Source: an uncultured Clostridia bacterium | GTDB taxonomy: Bacteria; Bacillota; Clostridia; Oscillospirales; Oscillospiraceae | Direction: 5' to 3' | Assembly (NCBI GenBank): GCA_945877515.1 | Contig: CAMCSE010000009.1 | Coordinates: 1 to 49,155, forward strand | DNA length: 49,155 bases | Shown here: positions 1-7,675 of the stretch, in pieces | How the letters are laid out: each line of letters starts with the position of its first letter | Position numbering within the stretch: position 1 is the first letter of the stretch | Made by a program: the position numbers and the translations under genes | The notes under the pieces: model-generated | What the model saw: only the letters and a program-made list of their open reading frames with translations | What the model was told of the DNA's origin: nothing | Database searches by the model: none

Positions 1-168
1 CGCGTAGCCGTAGCGTCCGTCTGCATTCTTTGTACGGAAGCCCAGCTGTCCGCACAGTGCCAGCATATACTCCAGCGCTTTAGCAGGCCCAACACCGTAA
101 AGGGTACCGTCTTCTCCGTGGTTAGCTACACTCTCAATAGATAAAAGTTCCTGTAAATGCTTTATCAT
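1..168 (-). CDS. M20-family (PepV/Sapep-type) dipeptidase, N-terminal fragment
   Basis: Only the first 56 codons lie in the window; the gene continues past the left edge. The translation begins MIKHLQELLSIESV and carries GVGPAKALEYML and GFRTKNADGRYGYA, the N-terminal pattern of M20 metallodipeptidases of the PepV/Sapep group, in which the region before the first zinc ligand reads GYAE. The family hydrolyses dipeptides in the cytoplasm using two metal ions. Its ATG shares one base with the TAA stop of the ATPase gene before it (TAATG), so it is the last visible gene of the peptide transporter operon and is probably translationally coupled. The metal ligands are outside the window, so the subfamily rests on the N-terminus alone. 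Confidence 0.7.
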   Translation of the reverse strand, partial: MIKHLQELLSIESVANHGEDGTLYGVGPAKALEYMLALCGQLGFRTKNADGRYGYA

Positions 169-1133
169 TACATCAGCTCCTCCGCTCTCAGGCAGGCGAC
201 GCAATGTCCGGGTTCTATCTCCTGGAAGGGAATATCTTCCTTCGTACAGGCCTCCGTCGCATAGGGGCATCGCTGCGCGAAGCGGCATCCCGGCTTGGGG
301 TTGATCGGGTTAGTGACCTCGCCGCGTATCAGCTGCGGCTCCCTTCCGCGCATAGTAATGTCCGGCACAGGTATAGCGGACAGCAGTGCCTTGGTATATG
401 GGTGCAGCGGGCGTTTGAACAAGCCCTTGCTGTCACAGTACTCCACGCATTTCCCCAGATACATCACTGCGATCTGATTGGAGATATGCCGTACTACAGA
501 TAGATCGTGGGTAATGAACATATAGGTCAGGCCGCGTTCTTCCTGAAGATCCATCAGCAGGTTTAGTATCTGCGCCTGAATGGACACGTCCAGTGCCGAC
601 ACCGGCTCATCGCAGACGATGAAGCGGGGATTCAGAGCCAACGCACGCGCTACGCCGATGCGCTGACGGCGTCCGCCGTCCAGCTCATGGGGATATGCTC
701 CGGACAGGCGGGAGGCCAGTCCCACTGTGTCCATCAGCCGTGCCACATCTTCATAAATATCCGCCTTATTTTTGTGCTGACCCGCCACCAGAAGCGGCTC
801 AGCGATCAACTCCTGCACACTCATGCGGGGGTTCAGGCTGGAGTAGGGATCCTGAAAGATCATCTGCATATCGCGGCGCACCTTGGTCAGCTTGTGGGCA
901 CGGCAATGGCTGATGTCTTCTCCGTCAAAAAGGATCGTGCCGGAGGTCGGCTCATGAAGCCGCAGCACCGTGCGTCCCAGGGTGGACTTTCCGCAGCCGG
1001 ATTCGCCCACCACGCCTAACGTTTCGCCCTTATTGATGTTCAGTGTAATGCCGTCCACCGCATGCAGCTTGGCGGTCTTGCTGATATCGAAATATTTTGT
1101 CAGTTCCTTCAGTTCGATCAGGGGCTGGCTCAT
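168..1133 (-). CDS. Dpp/Opp-type peptide ABC transporter, ATP-binding subunit (OppF/DppF-like)
   Basis: A 321-residue cytoplasmic ATPase that would power peptide import with the neighbouring OppD-like ATPase. It shows Walker A (GESGCGKST), a Q-loop (MIFQDPYSSLNPRM), Walker B (FIVCDEPVSALD), an H-loop (FITHDLS) and the C-terminal Cys-containing oligopeptide-transporter tail (CRFAQRCPYATEAC). The signature loop reads LDGGRRQR instead of LSGGQ, a variant of this subunit. The start at MSQPLIELKEL is chosen because its ATG overlaps the previous gene's TGA (ATGA) and a GGAGAGGAGGG ribosome site lies just upstream. A longer TTG or ATG start inside the previous gene is less likely. The last base of the stop overlaps the start of the M20 gene. 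Confidence 0.93.
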   Translation of the reverse strand: MSQPLIELKELTKYFDISKTAKLHAVDGITLNINKGETLGVVGESGCGKSTLGRTVLRLHEPTSGTILFDGEDISHCRAHKLTKVRRDMQMIFQDPYSSLNPRMSVQELIAEPLLVAGQHKNKADIYEDVARLMDTVGLASRLSGAYPHELDGGRRQRIGVARALALNPRFIVCDEPVSALDVSIQAQILNLLMDLQEERGLTYMFITHDLSVVRHISNQIAVMYLGKCVEYCDSKGLFKRPLHPYTKALLSAIPVPDITMRGREPQLIRGEVTNPINPKPGCRFAQRCPYATEACTKEDIPFQEIEPGHCVACLRAEELM

Positions 1134-2233
1134 ACTTGTCCCTCCTCTCCGTTGTACAGAAAGCATCTGATACGCAGTCCGTTTACGTCATACTGCTCCG
1201 GGTGACACCGGCGGCAGCGCTCCGTCGCATGGGGACAGCGGGGCGAAAACGCGCAGCCTTCCGGCAAATTCGTCGGGTCGGGCATCATGCCGTCGATGGG
1301 GTGCAGACGCCGCTCATCCAGTTCCAGATTGGGGATAGAGTTGAACAGACCCACCGTGTAGGGATGGTGCTTGTCGCCGGTAAATATCTGCTCCACCGTG
1401 CCGTACTCTATGATCTCACCCGCATACATAACAGCCACCAGATCGCAGGTCTGCGCCACGATACCCAGATCGTGTGTGATCATAATCATGGCGGTATTCA
1501 GCTTTTTCTTCAGTTCCATCATCATTGCCAGCACCTGCGCCTGGATCGTCACGTCCAGCGCGGTAGTCGGCTCGTCGGCAATCAGCAGCATAGGGTTGCA
1601 GGCCAGCGCCATGGCGATGACCACACGCTGCTTCATGCCGCCGGAGAACTGGTGGGGATAGTCCTTTTTGCGGCTGGCCATGATACCGACCATTTCCAGC
1701 ACCTCATCCACACGGGTCTCCAGTTCGGCGCGGGTATGTCCCTCGTTGTGCATCAAAAGTGCCTCAAGGATCTGGTCGCCCACCGTCAGCACGGGGTTCA
1801 GCGCTGTCATGGGATCCTGAAAGATCATGGAGATCTTCTCGCCGCGAATGGCCTGCAGCTGCCTGTTGCTGAGATAAGTGGGCGCGGGCACCTCCACCGC
1901 AGGTGCCTCCACCATCTCGCCATCCGGAGACTCCGGCATATGGGAAGCAATGTAGTCCGCCTCCGAAACAGCGGCACCGTCCTTATCGCGGACAGCCAGA
2001 ATGTCCTGTTCATCAAACCAGATAGAGCCGCGGTTCGTGCGTGCCGTGCGCTCCGGCAGCAGCCCCATAATGGACAGCGCCGTCGTTGTCTTACCGGCGC
2101 CTGTCTCGCCCACCAGTCCCAAGGTCTCTCCCTTATTCAGGGTCAGGGATACACCGTTAACGGCATGGACCGTTTCCAGATCGGTTTTATAATCGATCTG
2201 CAGGTCACGGATCTTCAGCAATACTTCACTCAT
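1130..2233 (-). CDS. Dpp/Opp-type peptide ABC transporter, ATP-binding subunit (OppD/DppD-like)
   Basis: A 367-residue ATPase subunit of the peptide importer. Walker A is GETGAGKTT (near residue 45), the signature is FSGGMKQRV, Walker B is LLIADEPTTALD, the H-loop is MITHDLG, and the C-terminus has the Cys-rich CAFSPRCPHATERC element usual in OppD. Between the first beta strands and the Q-loop (SMIFQDPMTALNP) sits an insertion of roughly 40 residues, acidic and proline-rich (EADYIASHMPESPDGEM and following), longer than in typical OppD. It overlaps the next gene by four bases (ATGA) and follows the permease gene by 13 bases, so the genes form one operon. Peptide specificity cannot be read from the sequence. 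Confidence 0.93.
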   Translation of the reverse strand: MSEVLLKIRDLQIDYKTDLETVHAVNGVSLTLNKGETLGLVGETGAGKTTTALSIMGLLPERTARTNRGSIWFDEQDILAVRDKDGAAVSEADYIASHMPESPDGEMVEAPAVEVPAPTYLSNRQLQAIRGEKISMIFQDPMTALNPVLTVGDQILEALLMHNEGHTRAELETRVDEVLEMVGIMASRKKDYPHQFSGGMKQRVVIAMALACNPMLLIADEPTTALDVTIQAQVLAMMMELKKKLNTAMIMITHDLGIVAQTCDLVAVMYAGEIIEYGTVEQIFTGDKHHPYTVGLFNSIPNLELDERRLHPIDGMMPDPTNLPEGCAFSPRCPHATERCRRCHPEQYDVNGLRIRCFLYNGEEGQV

Positions 2234-2246
2234 TTTCCGTTCCTCC

Positions 2247-3119
2247 TCAATCCTTCAGCTTCGGGTCAAGAGCGTCGCGCAAACCGTCGCCGGCCAAATT
2301 GAAGCTCAACGCCGCGATCACGATAAATATGCCGGGAATATACAGCAGGTGCGGTGCGGTAAACATATAGGTCTTTGCATCGGACAGCAGCGCGCCCCAT
2401 TCAGGAGCAGGCGGCTGAACGCCCAGAGACAGGAAGGAAAGGCCGGCAGCAGAGAGGATCATATTGGCGACATTCATGGTGGTCGTCACAATAATGGGCC
2501 CCAGTGCATTGGGAATGACATATTTGAGGATGATGCGCATGTCGCTGGCGCCGTAGGATCTGGCGGCCTCTATGTAGTCCTCATCTACGACGCCCAGCAC
2601 CACGGAACGAACCAGACGCAGCATGCTGGGCACGCAGGAGATGGTAATGGCGATCAGCAGATTTCGAAGGCTTCCGCCCAACGCGGCAACTACAGCCAAG
2701 CTCAGCAGAATGGGCGGTACGGTCATCACCACGTCCGTCAAGCGCATGATGATACTATCTACCCAGCCGCCGTAATAGGCCGCGATAGCACCCAGCAAGC
2801 CGCCGATGACCAGCGCCAGTACACTGGTGGAAACACCGATCAGCAGCGAATAGCGGGAGCCATGGACAATGCGGGCGAACAGGTCGCGTCCCAACTCGTC
2901 TGTGCCGAATATATGTGCGGCACTGGGGCCGTCCAGACGGTTGGCGCTTTGCGAAATGGCGTTTTCATAGGGGGTGATTACATCGGCAAAGATGGCGATG
3001 CACAGGACAAAAATCAAAAGACACAGCCCCAGCATGGCCGTTTTGCTCTTGCGGAAGCGGCGCCATATTTCCTTCATCTGATTGGTTTTCTTGCTCTTGC
3101 GGTTTCTCTTCTCGTTCAT
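2247..3119 (-). CDS. Peptide ABC transporter permease (OppC/DppC-like)
   Basis: A 290-residue inner-membrane permease. The basic N-terminal tail (KRNRKSKKTNQMKEIWRRF) precedes the first membrane segment (MLGLCLLIFVLCIAIFADVI), as in OppC/DppC. The family sequence GTDELGRDLFARIVHGSRYSL follows that segment. The cytoplasmic EAA loop that docks on the ATPases is visible as ARSYGASDMRIILKYVIPNA. About five further hydrophobic segments follow. It is separated by 13 bases from the OppD-like gene downstream and 17 bases from the OppB-like gene upstream, with a GGAGGTGACGG ribosome site. Confidence 0.94.
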   Translation of the reverse strand: MNEKRNRKSKKTNQMKEIWRRFRKSKTAMLGLCLLIFVLCIAIFADVITPYENAISQSANRLDGPSAAHIFGTDELGRDLFARIVHGSRYSLLIGVSTSVLALVIGGLLGAIAAYYGGWVDSIIMRLTDVVMTVPPILLSLAVVAALGGSLRNLLIAITISCVPSMLRLVRSVVLGVVDEDYIEAARSYGASDMRIILKYVIPNALGPIIVTTTMNVANMILSAAGLSFLSLGVQPPAPEWGALLSDAKTYMFTAPHLLYIPGIFIVIAALSFNLAGDGLRDALDPKLKD

Positions 3120-3136
3120 TTTCCGTCACCTCCCTG

Positions 3137-4069
3137 TCAGGACTTGTATTTTGCTTTGATACGGGGATCGATGTACGCATAAAGGATGTCTACGCCCAGC
3201 ATGACGAAACAGAACAGCACCGCCAAAAACATGGTGGCCGCCATAACAACAGGCGTATCCTTCTGCCGGATAGATTCAACGATCAGCATGCCGACACCGG
3301 GCATACCAAACACCGTCTCGATGATGACTGCACCGCCCAGACTACCGCCAAAATTCATCCCCATGGACGTGACAACGGGCAGCAGCGCGTTGCGCAGCGC
3401 ATGCTTCCAAATCACCGTTTTTTCCGGCACGCCCTTGCTGCGTGCGGTACGGATATAATCCTGCCGTATGGTCTCCAACATGGTAGAGCGTGTCAGACGC
3501 ATCTCGCTGGCTGCTGCTCCCAACGACAGTGTGATTACAGGAAGAATATAGCCCTGCCAGGTGTCCACGCCGCCAAACGGAAGCCAACCCAGCTTCAGCG
3601 CAAAAAGCACCATCAGCATCAGACCCAGCCAGAAGCCCGGCATAGCGGAAAGGAGCATGGCCAGTGTAGTCAGCGCGTTATCCAGCACGGAGTATTGCTT
3701 CACAGCGGAGATAATACCCAGCGCGATGCCTAATACAGAGCTGAGGAGCATGGACCACAACGCCAGTTGGAACGTGGTGGGAAAGCGCGAAAGGATGGAA
3801 TCAAACACCGGCTTTCCGCTGCGGTAGGATGTTCCGAAGTCAAAGTGGAGAACAATTCCTTTCAGATAGTTGAAGAACTGCTCAAAGAACGGGAGGTCTG
3901 CGCCAAGCTTGTGGTTCAGCGCGGCGATGTCTTCTGGCTTAGCAGTGATGCCAAGGATCAGCGTGCCGGGATCTCCGGGAGTCAGGTACATAATGGTAAA
4001 CACCAGAAACACCGCTCCCAGCAGGACAGGAATCGTTAGGAGTATTCGTTTGATAACGTATTTGTACAT
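3137..4069 (-). CDS. Peptide ABC transporter permease (OppB/DppB-like)
   Basis: A 310-residue permease, first gene of the leftward transporter operon. It starts MYKYVIKRILLTIPVLLG, the usual OppB N-terminus. It has the periplasmic-side TPGDPGTLILG region and the EAA loop RTARSKGVPEKTVIWKHAL. The frame stays open far upstream, but that extension is antisense to the flavoprotein gene and is not coding. The chosen ATG has an AAGGAGG site seven bases upstream, and its promoter lies 90-115 bases upstream. The matching binding protein is encoded in the divergent operon at 7676 rather than in this one, so uptake depends on both promoters being active together. Confidence 0.94.
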   Translation of the reverse strand: MYKYVIKRILLTIPVLLGAVFLVFTIMYLTPGDPGTLILGITAKPEDIAALNHKLGADLPFFEQFFNYLKGIVLHFDFGTSYRSGKPVFDSILSRFPTTFQLALWSMLLSSVLGIALGIISAVKQYSVLDNALTTLAMLLSAMPGFWLGLMLMVLFALKLGWLPFGGVDTWQGYILPVITLSLGAAASEMRLTRSTMLETIRQDYIRTARSKGVPEKTVIWKHALRNALLPVVTSMGMNFGGSLGGAVIIETVFGMPGVGMLIVESIRQKDTPVVMAATMFLAVLFCFVMLGVDILYAYIDPRIKAKYKS

Positions 4070-4156
4070 AATTTTTCCTCCTTGCGGATCTGTCGAGGGA
4101 TCAGTTTTACGACGCGGAGGCATCAGCGCCGCAGCTGCCCTTCGTTTGTATTTCAA

Positions 4157-4185
4157 AGCATAACCCATCTTGCAAAGTTTGTCAA
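4157..4185 (-). promoter_or_regulatory. Sigma-A type promoter of the peptide transporter operon
   Basis: On the minus strand a perfect -35 TTGACA (4180-4185) is followed by a 17-base spacer and a -10 TATGCT (4157-4162). Transcription would start near 4150 and leave a leader of about 80 bases before the OppB-like ATG. The palindrome ATTTTATAAAAT sits directly upstream of the -35. Confidence 0.75.
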
Positions 4186-4187
4186 TT

Positions 4188-4199
4188 ATTTTATAAAAT
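4188..4199. promoter_or_regulatory. Perfect 12-bp palindrome ATTTTATAAAAT, candidate operator
   Basis: The site abuts the -35 of the leftward transporter promoter and lies about 35 bases upstream of the rightward promoter. Close variants occur upstream of the gntR gene (9248-9259) and several times in the M29/yitT spacer (12398-12530). This is consistent with an operator for a local regulator, but A+T-rich promoter DNA can produce such motifs by chance. Confidence 0.4.
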
Positions 4200-4232
4200 T
4201 TTTCAAAAAGATGTTGCAAAATATCTAAACAT

Positions 4233-4260
4233 TTGATAACATACACTCGTGTAGTAAAAT
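4233..4260 (+). promoter_or_regulatory. Promoter of the flavoprotein-ferredoxin-peptidase-binding protein operon
   Basis: TTGATA (4233-4238), a 16-base spacer and TAAAAT (4255-4260) precede the flavoprotein gene by about 90 bases. It is divergent from the transporter promoter, with about 50 bases between the two -35 boxes. Confidence 0.55.
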
Positions 4261-4351
4261 CATCGTTAACCGAGGCGGCCTCTCTGCAGGGCAGTGCTTC
4301 CTGCGGCAGCCGTCTTATCACGAATGAATGAATGAATGGAGGAGCGAAAGC

Positions 4352-6301
4352 ATGAGCGAAATGAAATGGCCCTATCCTGCCAAGGTGAGCCAAGTCAACC
4401 GCATGGAGGCGGATGTGATCGTGCTGGGCGGCGGCATCGCCGGATGCATGGCCGCTATTAACGCCGCCAAACGCGGCCAGAGCGTGATCCTGGTGGAAAA
4501 GGGCGCGACCAAGCGTTCCGGCGCGGGCGGCAGCGGCTGCGACCACTGGGAGAGCGCCGCCACCAACCCCTGCTCCGGTGTTTCTCCGGAGGATCTGGTG
4601 CAGGCCATGCTGGACGACAACGACGGCTACAACAACGGCATCTCTCATTATATAGAGTGCCGCGAGGGCTGGGATCATCTGCAGGACATCGAAAAGATGG
4701 GCGGCAAGATCCGGGACACCGAGGACGAGTTCAAGGGCGCGGCCTTCCGGGACGAAAAGACCAAGCTGATGTTCGCCTATGACTATAAGAACAAGTTCAC
4801 CATCCGCATCTGGGGCACTACCTTCAAGCCCGCGATGGAGAAGGAATGCCGCCGTCTGGGCGTGAAGATCGTGGATCGCGTCATGGTCACCTCCCTGCTG
4901 ACTGAGGGTGGCAAGAACGGGGCCAAGTGTGTGGGTGCCACCGGCGTTCACACCCGTACCGGCGAGTTCTATGTGTTCTCCAGCAAGGCGGCCATTATCA
5001 CCATGAGCCGCCCCGCCCGCGTGTGGCTGTTCTCCGCCGCCTATCCCGGCCTGTGCGAGTTCCGCCCCATGTGCACCATCGGTGACGGCCACGCCATGGG
5101 CTGGCGCGCCGGCGCGGAGTTCAACATGATGGAAAAATCTGTCCGGGCCGAGTTCTCCTCCGCCGGACGCTCCTTCCCGCCCTATTCCGCGGGAAATAAC
5201 CACAACACCTGGTATCCCGCCTCCCTCATCGACGCGGAGGGCAAGGAGATCCCCTATGCCGACCGTGACGGCAACATTCTTACCGACGTGGAGCAGCGGT
5301 TCCAGCCCGCCAAGGGGCAGCACTACTTCCTGAAGGGCGGCAACATCGAGCAGGCCAAATACGCCTACGACGGCCCGGAAACCCTGCCCTACGACAAGTT
5401 GAAGGAGATGGGCTACAAGCTGCCCTTCTACGCCGACCTGTCCAACATGCCGGAGCTGGAGCGGAAGGTCATCTGGGGCATGATGGTGGGCCAGGAGGGC
5501 AAGACCAACGTGCCCGTATACAAGAACTTCACCGAGGCGGGCTTCGATCCCACCAAGGACGTCTTGCAGTGTTACGGCGTGGGCTGGACCAGCGCCGAAT
5601 TTCTGCCCCAGGAGCGCCAGCTGTTCGGTATGCCCGGCGGCTTCATGAACGACTGGGATCTGATGACCAACATCCCCGGCCTGTTCGTAGCGGGCGACTC
5701 CCTGTTTTCCTCCAACTGCTTCGGTCATGCCGCCTCCACCGGCGCTTACGCCGGGCGCAAGGCCGCAGCCTACGCCGCGAAGCAGGAGGGCTTCATCGCT
5801 CCCTGCGAGACCCAGGTGGCGAACGAGATGGAGCGCGTTTACGCGCCGCTGGGCGGCGACCCCGTCAACGGCGTCAGCTGGAAGGAGCTGAACGAGGCCA
5901 TCGCCAAGGCCATGCAGAACTACTGCGGCGAGCAGAAGCGGGACGAGCTGCTGCTGTCCGGCGTGGATCTGCTGAACCGCTACGAAAAGGAGATCGTGCC
6001 CCGCACCTACGCCGCCAATCCCCACGAGCTGATGCGTCTGCTGGAGGTATTCGATATCCTGACGGTGGCTCAGATCATCCTGCAGGCCTGTCTGGCGCGG
6101 CACCAGACCTGCCCCAAGCTGGAGTTCTACCGCACCGACGACGACGGCAAGGCCATGGCTCCCTTCATCTGCATCCACAACGACGGCGAGAAGGTGGTAG
6201 CCCGTGAAGTGCCTCTTGACTACGCCGGTGATATCAGGGAAAATTACGAGAAGCACAATCAGGACTATATGGCAGAAAAGACAAAGGAGGTGCAGGCATG
6301 A
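4352..6301 (+). CDS. FAD-dependent oxidoreductase, AprA/fumarate reductase flavoprotein-like
   Basis: A 649-residue flavoprotein. The N-terminal dinucleotide fold reads VIVLGGGIAGCMAA (about residues 24-37), followed by KRSGAGGSGCDHW. A C-terminal FAD-contact segment reads FVAGDSLFSSNCFGHAAST. This layout is that of the succinate dehydrogenase/fumarate reductase/adenylylsulfate reductase flavoprotein superfamily, and pairing with a small 2x[4Fe-4S] protein resembles the AprA-AprB arrangement. No sulfate activation genes are nearby, so true APS reductase activity is unlikely and the substrate is unknown. The start at MSEMKWPY follows a GGAGGAG site by seven bases; an upstream in-frame ATG at 4328 lacks one. 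Its TGA overlaps the ferredoxin ATG (ATGA). Position in a peptide regulon suggests a redox step on a peptide- or amino-acid-derived compound (inference). Confidence 0.85.
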   Translation: MSEMKWPYPAKVSQVNRMEADVIVLGGGIAGCMAAINAAKRGQSVILVEKGATKRSGAGGSGCDHWESAATNPCSGVSPEDLVQAMLDDNDGYNNGISHYIECREGWDHLQDIEKMGGKIRDTEDEFKGAAFRDEKTKLMFAYDYKNKFTIRIWGTTFKPAMEKECRRLGVKIVDRVMVTSLLTEGGKNGAKCVGATGVHTRTGEFYVFSSKAAIITMSRPARVWLFSAAYPGLCEFRPMCTIGDGHAMGWRAGAEFNMMEKSVRAEFSSAGRSFPPYSAGNNHNTWYPASLIDAEGKEIPYADRDGNILTDVEQRFQPAKGQHYFLKGGNIEQAKYAYDGPETLPYDKLKEMGYKLPFYADLSNMPELERKVIWGMMVGQEGKTNVPVYKNFTEAGFDPTKDVLQCYGVGWTSAEFLPQERQLFGMPGGFMNDWDLMTNIPGLFVAGDSLFSSNCFGHAASTGAYAGRKAAAYAAKQEGFIAPCETQVANEMERVYAPLGGDPVNGVSWKELNEAIAKAMQNYCGEQKRDELLLSGVDLLNRYEKEIVPRTYAANPHELMRLLEVFDILTVAQIILQACLARHQTCPKLEFYRTDDDGKAMAPFICIHNDGEKVVAREVPLDYAGDIRENYEKHNQDYMAEKTKEVQA

Positions 6302-6591
6302 AAGAGATCAAGGAATTCGGCTTCCGTCAGACACCGCCTGCCACGCCGCTGCGGTTCAACGCAGAGAAGTGCATCGGCTGCAACCGCTGCATGGAGGTGT
6401 GCATGATCGACGTGATGACTCCCGGCGAAAAGGGCGGCCATCCCGTGGTGTCCTATCCCGATGAGTGCTGGTACTGCGGCTGCTGCGTGATGGAGTGCCC
6501 CACTGGCGCTATCAGCCTGCACCATCCGCTGATGAACCAGACCCGCTGGGTGGAGAAGGCCAGTCTGCTGAAAAACAGAAAGGAGAACTAA
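6298..6591 (+). CDS. Ferredoxin-like protein with two [4Fe-4S] clusters (AprB-like partner)
   Basis: A 97-residue protein with CIGCNRCMEVC and CWYCGCCVMECP, both fitting CxxCxxCxxxC; the second is followed by TGAI in the manner of bacterial ferredoxins. It would carry electrons to or from the FAD of the preceding gene, with which it overlaps by four bases. No membrane segment or signal peptide is present, so the pair should be cytoplasmic. The C-terminal 30 residues (HHPLMNQTRWVEKASLLKNR) carry no known motif and may contact the flavoprotein. Confidence 0.9.
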   Translation: MKEIKEFGFRQTPPATPLRFNAEKCIGCNRCMEVCMIDVMTPGEKGGHPVVSYPDECWYCGCCVMECPTGAISLHHPLMNQTRWVEKASLLKNRKEN

Positions 6592-6596
6592 AGCGT

Positions 6597-7610
6597 ATGG
6601 CAAATTTTGAACTGCTGAAGGAGCTGACGCAGGCGTGGGGCGTGGCGGGCCGGGAAAAGGCCGTGCGGGCCATCGTGCTGCGTGAGCTGGAGGGCCATGT
6701 GGACAGCGCCTATGTGGACAACATCGGCAACATCATTGCCGTCAAGCACGGCAAGGGCAGCCCCGACAGCAAGAAGATCATGCTCTCCGCTCACATGGAC
6801 GAGATCGGCCTGCAGGTGAAGAAGATCGAATCAGACGGCCGCATCAAGGTGTGCAGCGTGGGCTGGGTCTGGACCTCCGCCCTGTACAACGATCAGGTGG
6901 TGTTCCAGAACGGCGTCATCGGCGTAGTGGGCTGCGACGGCAAGATCGAGGACGCCAAGAACGACAGCGGCAAGCTGTACATCGACATCGGCTGCACCAG
7001 CAAGGAGGACACCGAAAAGTACGTCAAGGTAGGCGATTACGCCGGTTTTGTGGGCCCCTGGTACGAGCTGCAGAACGGCCGCATCAGCGCCAAGACCTTT
7101 GACGACCGGGTGGGCTGCTTCATGCTGCTGGAGGCCGTGAAGAGGAACAAAGGCGATTGTCCCAACGACGTATACTATGTATTTTCCGTGCAGGAGGAGG
7201 TGGGCTGCCGCGGCGCCGTTACCGCCGCCCATCAGATTCGTCCTGACATCGGCATCAGCGTGGACGTGACCCCCGACCACGCCTATCCCTGTGATCTTGA
7301 GGGCTGCAACGCCGTGGGCGAGGGCATCAGTGTGACACTGGGCGACCCCAGCGCCATGCTGGACGAGGATCTGGTCAACGAGATGCTGGCCTGCTGTGAG
7401 GAGAACGGCATCCGCTATCAGCGGGGAGTGATGGATCGCGGCGGCACCGACGCCAGCTCCATGAACCAGTCCGGCGACGGCGTCCGCGTGGCCGGTATCG
7501 CCGTGGTGGATCGCTATCCCCACAGCAAGTGCTCCGTCATCGCCAAGGACGACGTGACCGCCGGTATCGACCTGCTGGACAAGTATACCCACCGTGTATT
7601 CAAATTTTGA
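6597..7610 (+). CDS. M42-family glutamyl/leucyl aminopeptidase
   Basis: A 337-residue cytoplasmic metallopeptidase. The M42 signatures are visible: SAHMDEIGLQV (first metal His with nearby Asp), TFDDRVGCFMLLEA (bridging Asp), QEEVGCRGA (catalytic Glu pair), SVDVTPDHAYPC (metal Asp) and the C-terminal PHSKCSV His. M42 enzymes form dodecameric tetrahedral shells and trim N-terminal residues from imported or proteasome-like peptide products. The ATG at 6597 lies five bases after the ferredoxin stop, with an AAGGAGAA site inside the end of that gene. It belongs to the same operon as the peptide-binding protein downstream. Confidence 0.93.
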   Translation: MANFELLKELTQAWGVAGREKAVRAIVLRELEGHVDSAYVDNIGNIIAVKHGKGSPDSKKIMLSAHMDEIGLQVKKIESDGRIKVCSVGWVWTSALYNDQVVFQNGVIGVVGCDGKIEDAKNDSGKLYIDIGCTSKEDTEKYVKVGDYAGFVGPWYELQNGRISAKTFDDRVGCFMLLEAVKRNKGDCPNDVYYVFSVQEEVGCRGAVTAAHQIRPDIGISVDVTPDHAYPCDLEGCNAVGEGISVTLGDPSAMLDEDLVNEMLACCEENGIRYQRGVMDRGGTDASSMNQSGDGVRVAGIAVVDRYPHSKCSVIAKDDVTAGIDLLDKYTHRVFKF

Positions 7611-7675
7611 GCGATCTTTTCCGTATCTCCACGCCGGAATGGCGTCAAAATAAAATAAGAAAAGGAGACACCCCC

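Noticed and set aside
4070-6256. About 700 codons open on the minus strand upstream of and in frame with the OppB-like permease
   Set aside because: They are antisense to the flavoprotein gene and His/Val/Gly-rich in the way of GC-rich shadow frames. The permease has its own ribosome site, start and promoter.
4352-6591. True adenylylsulfate reductase AprAB
   Set aside because: No sulfate adenylyltransferase, Qmo or Dsr genes are nearby, and the operon context is peptide use; only the fold and partner arrangement are shared.
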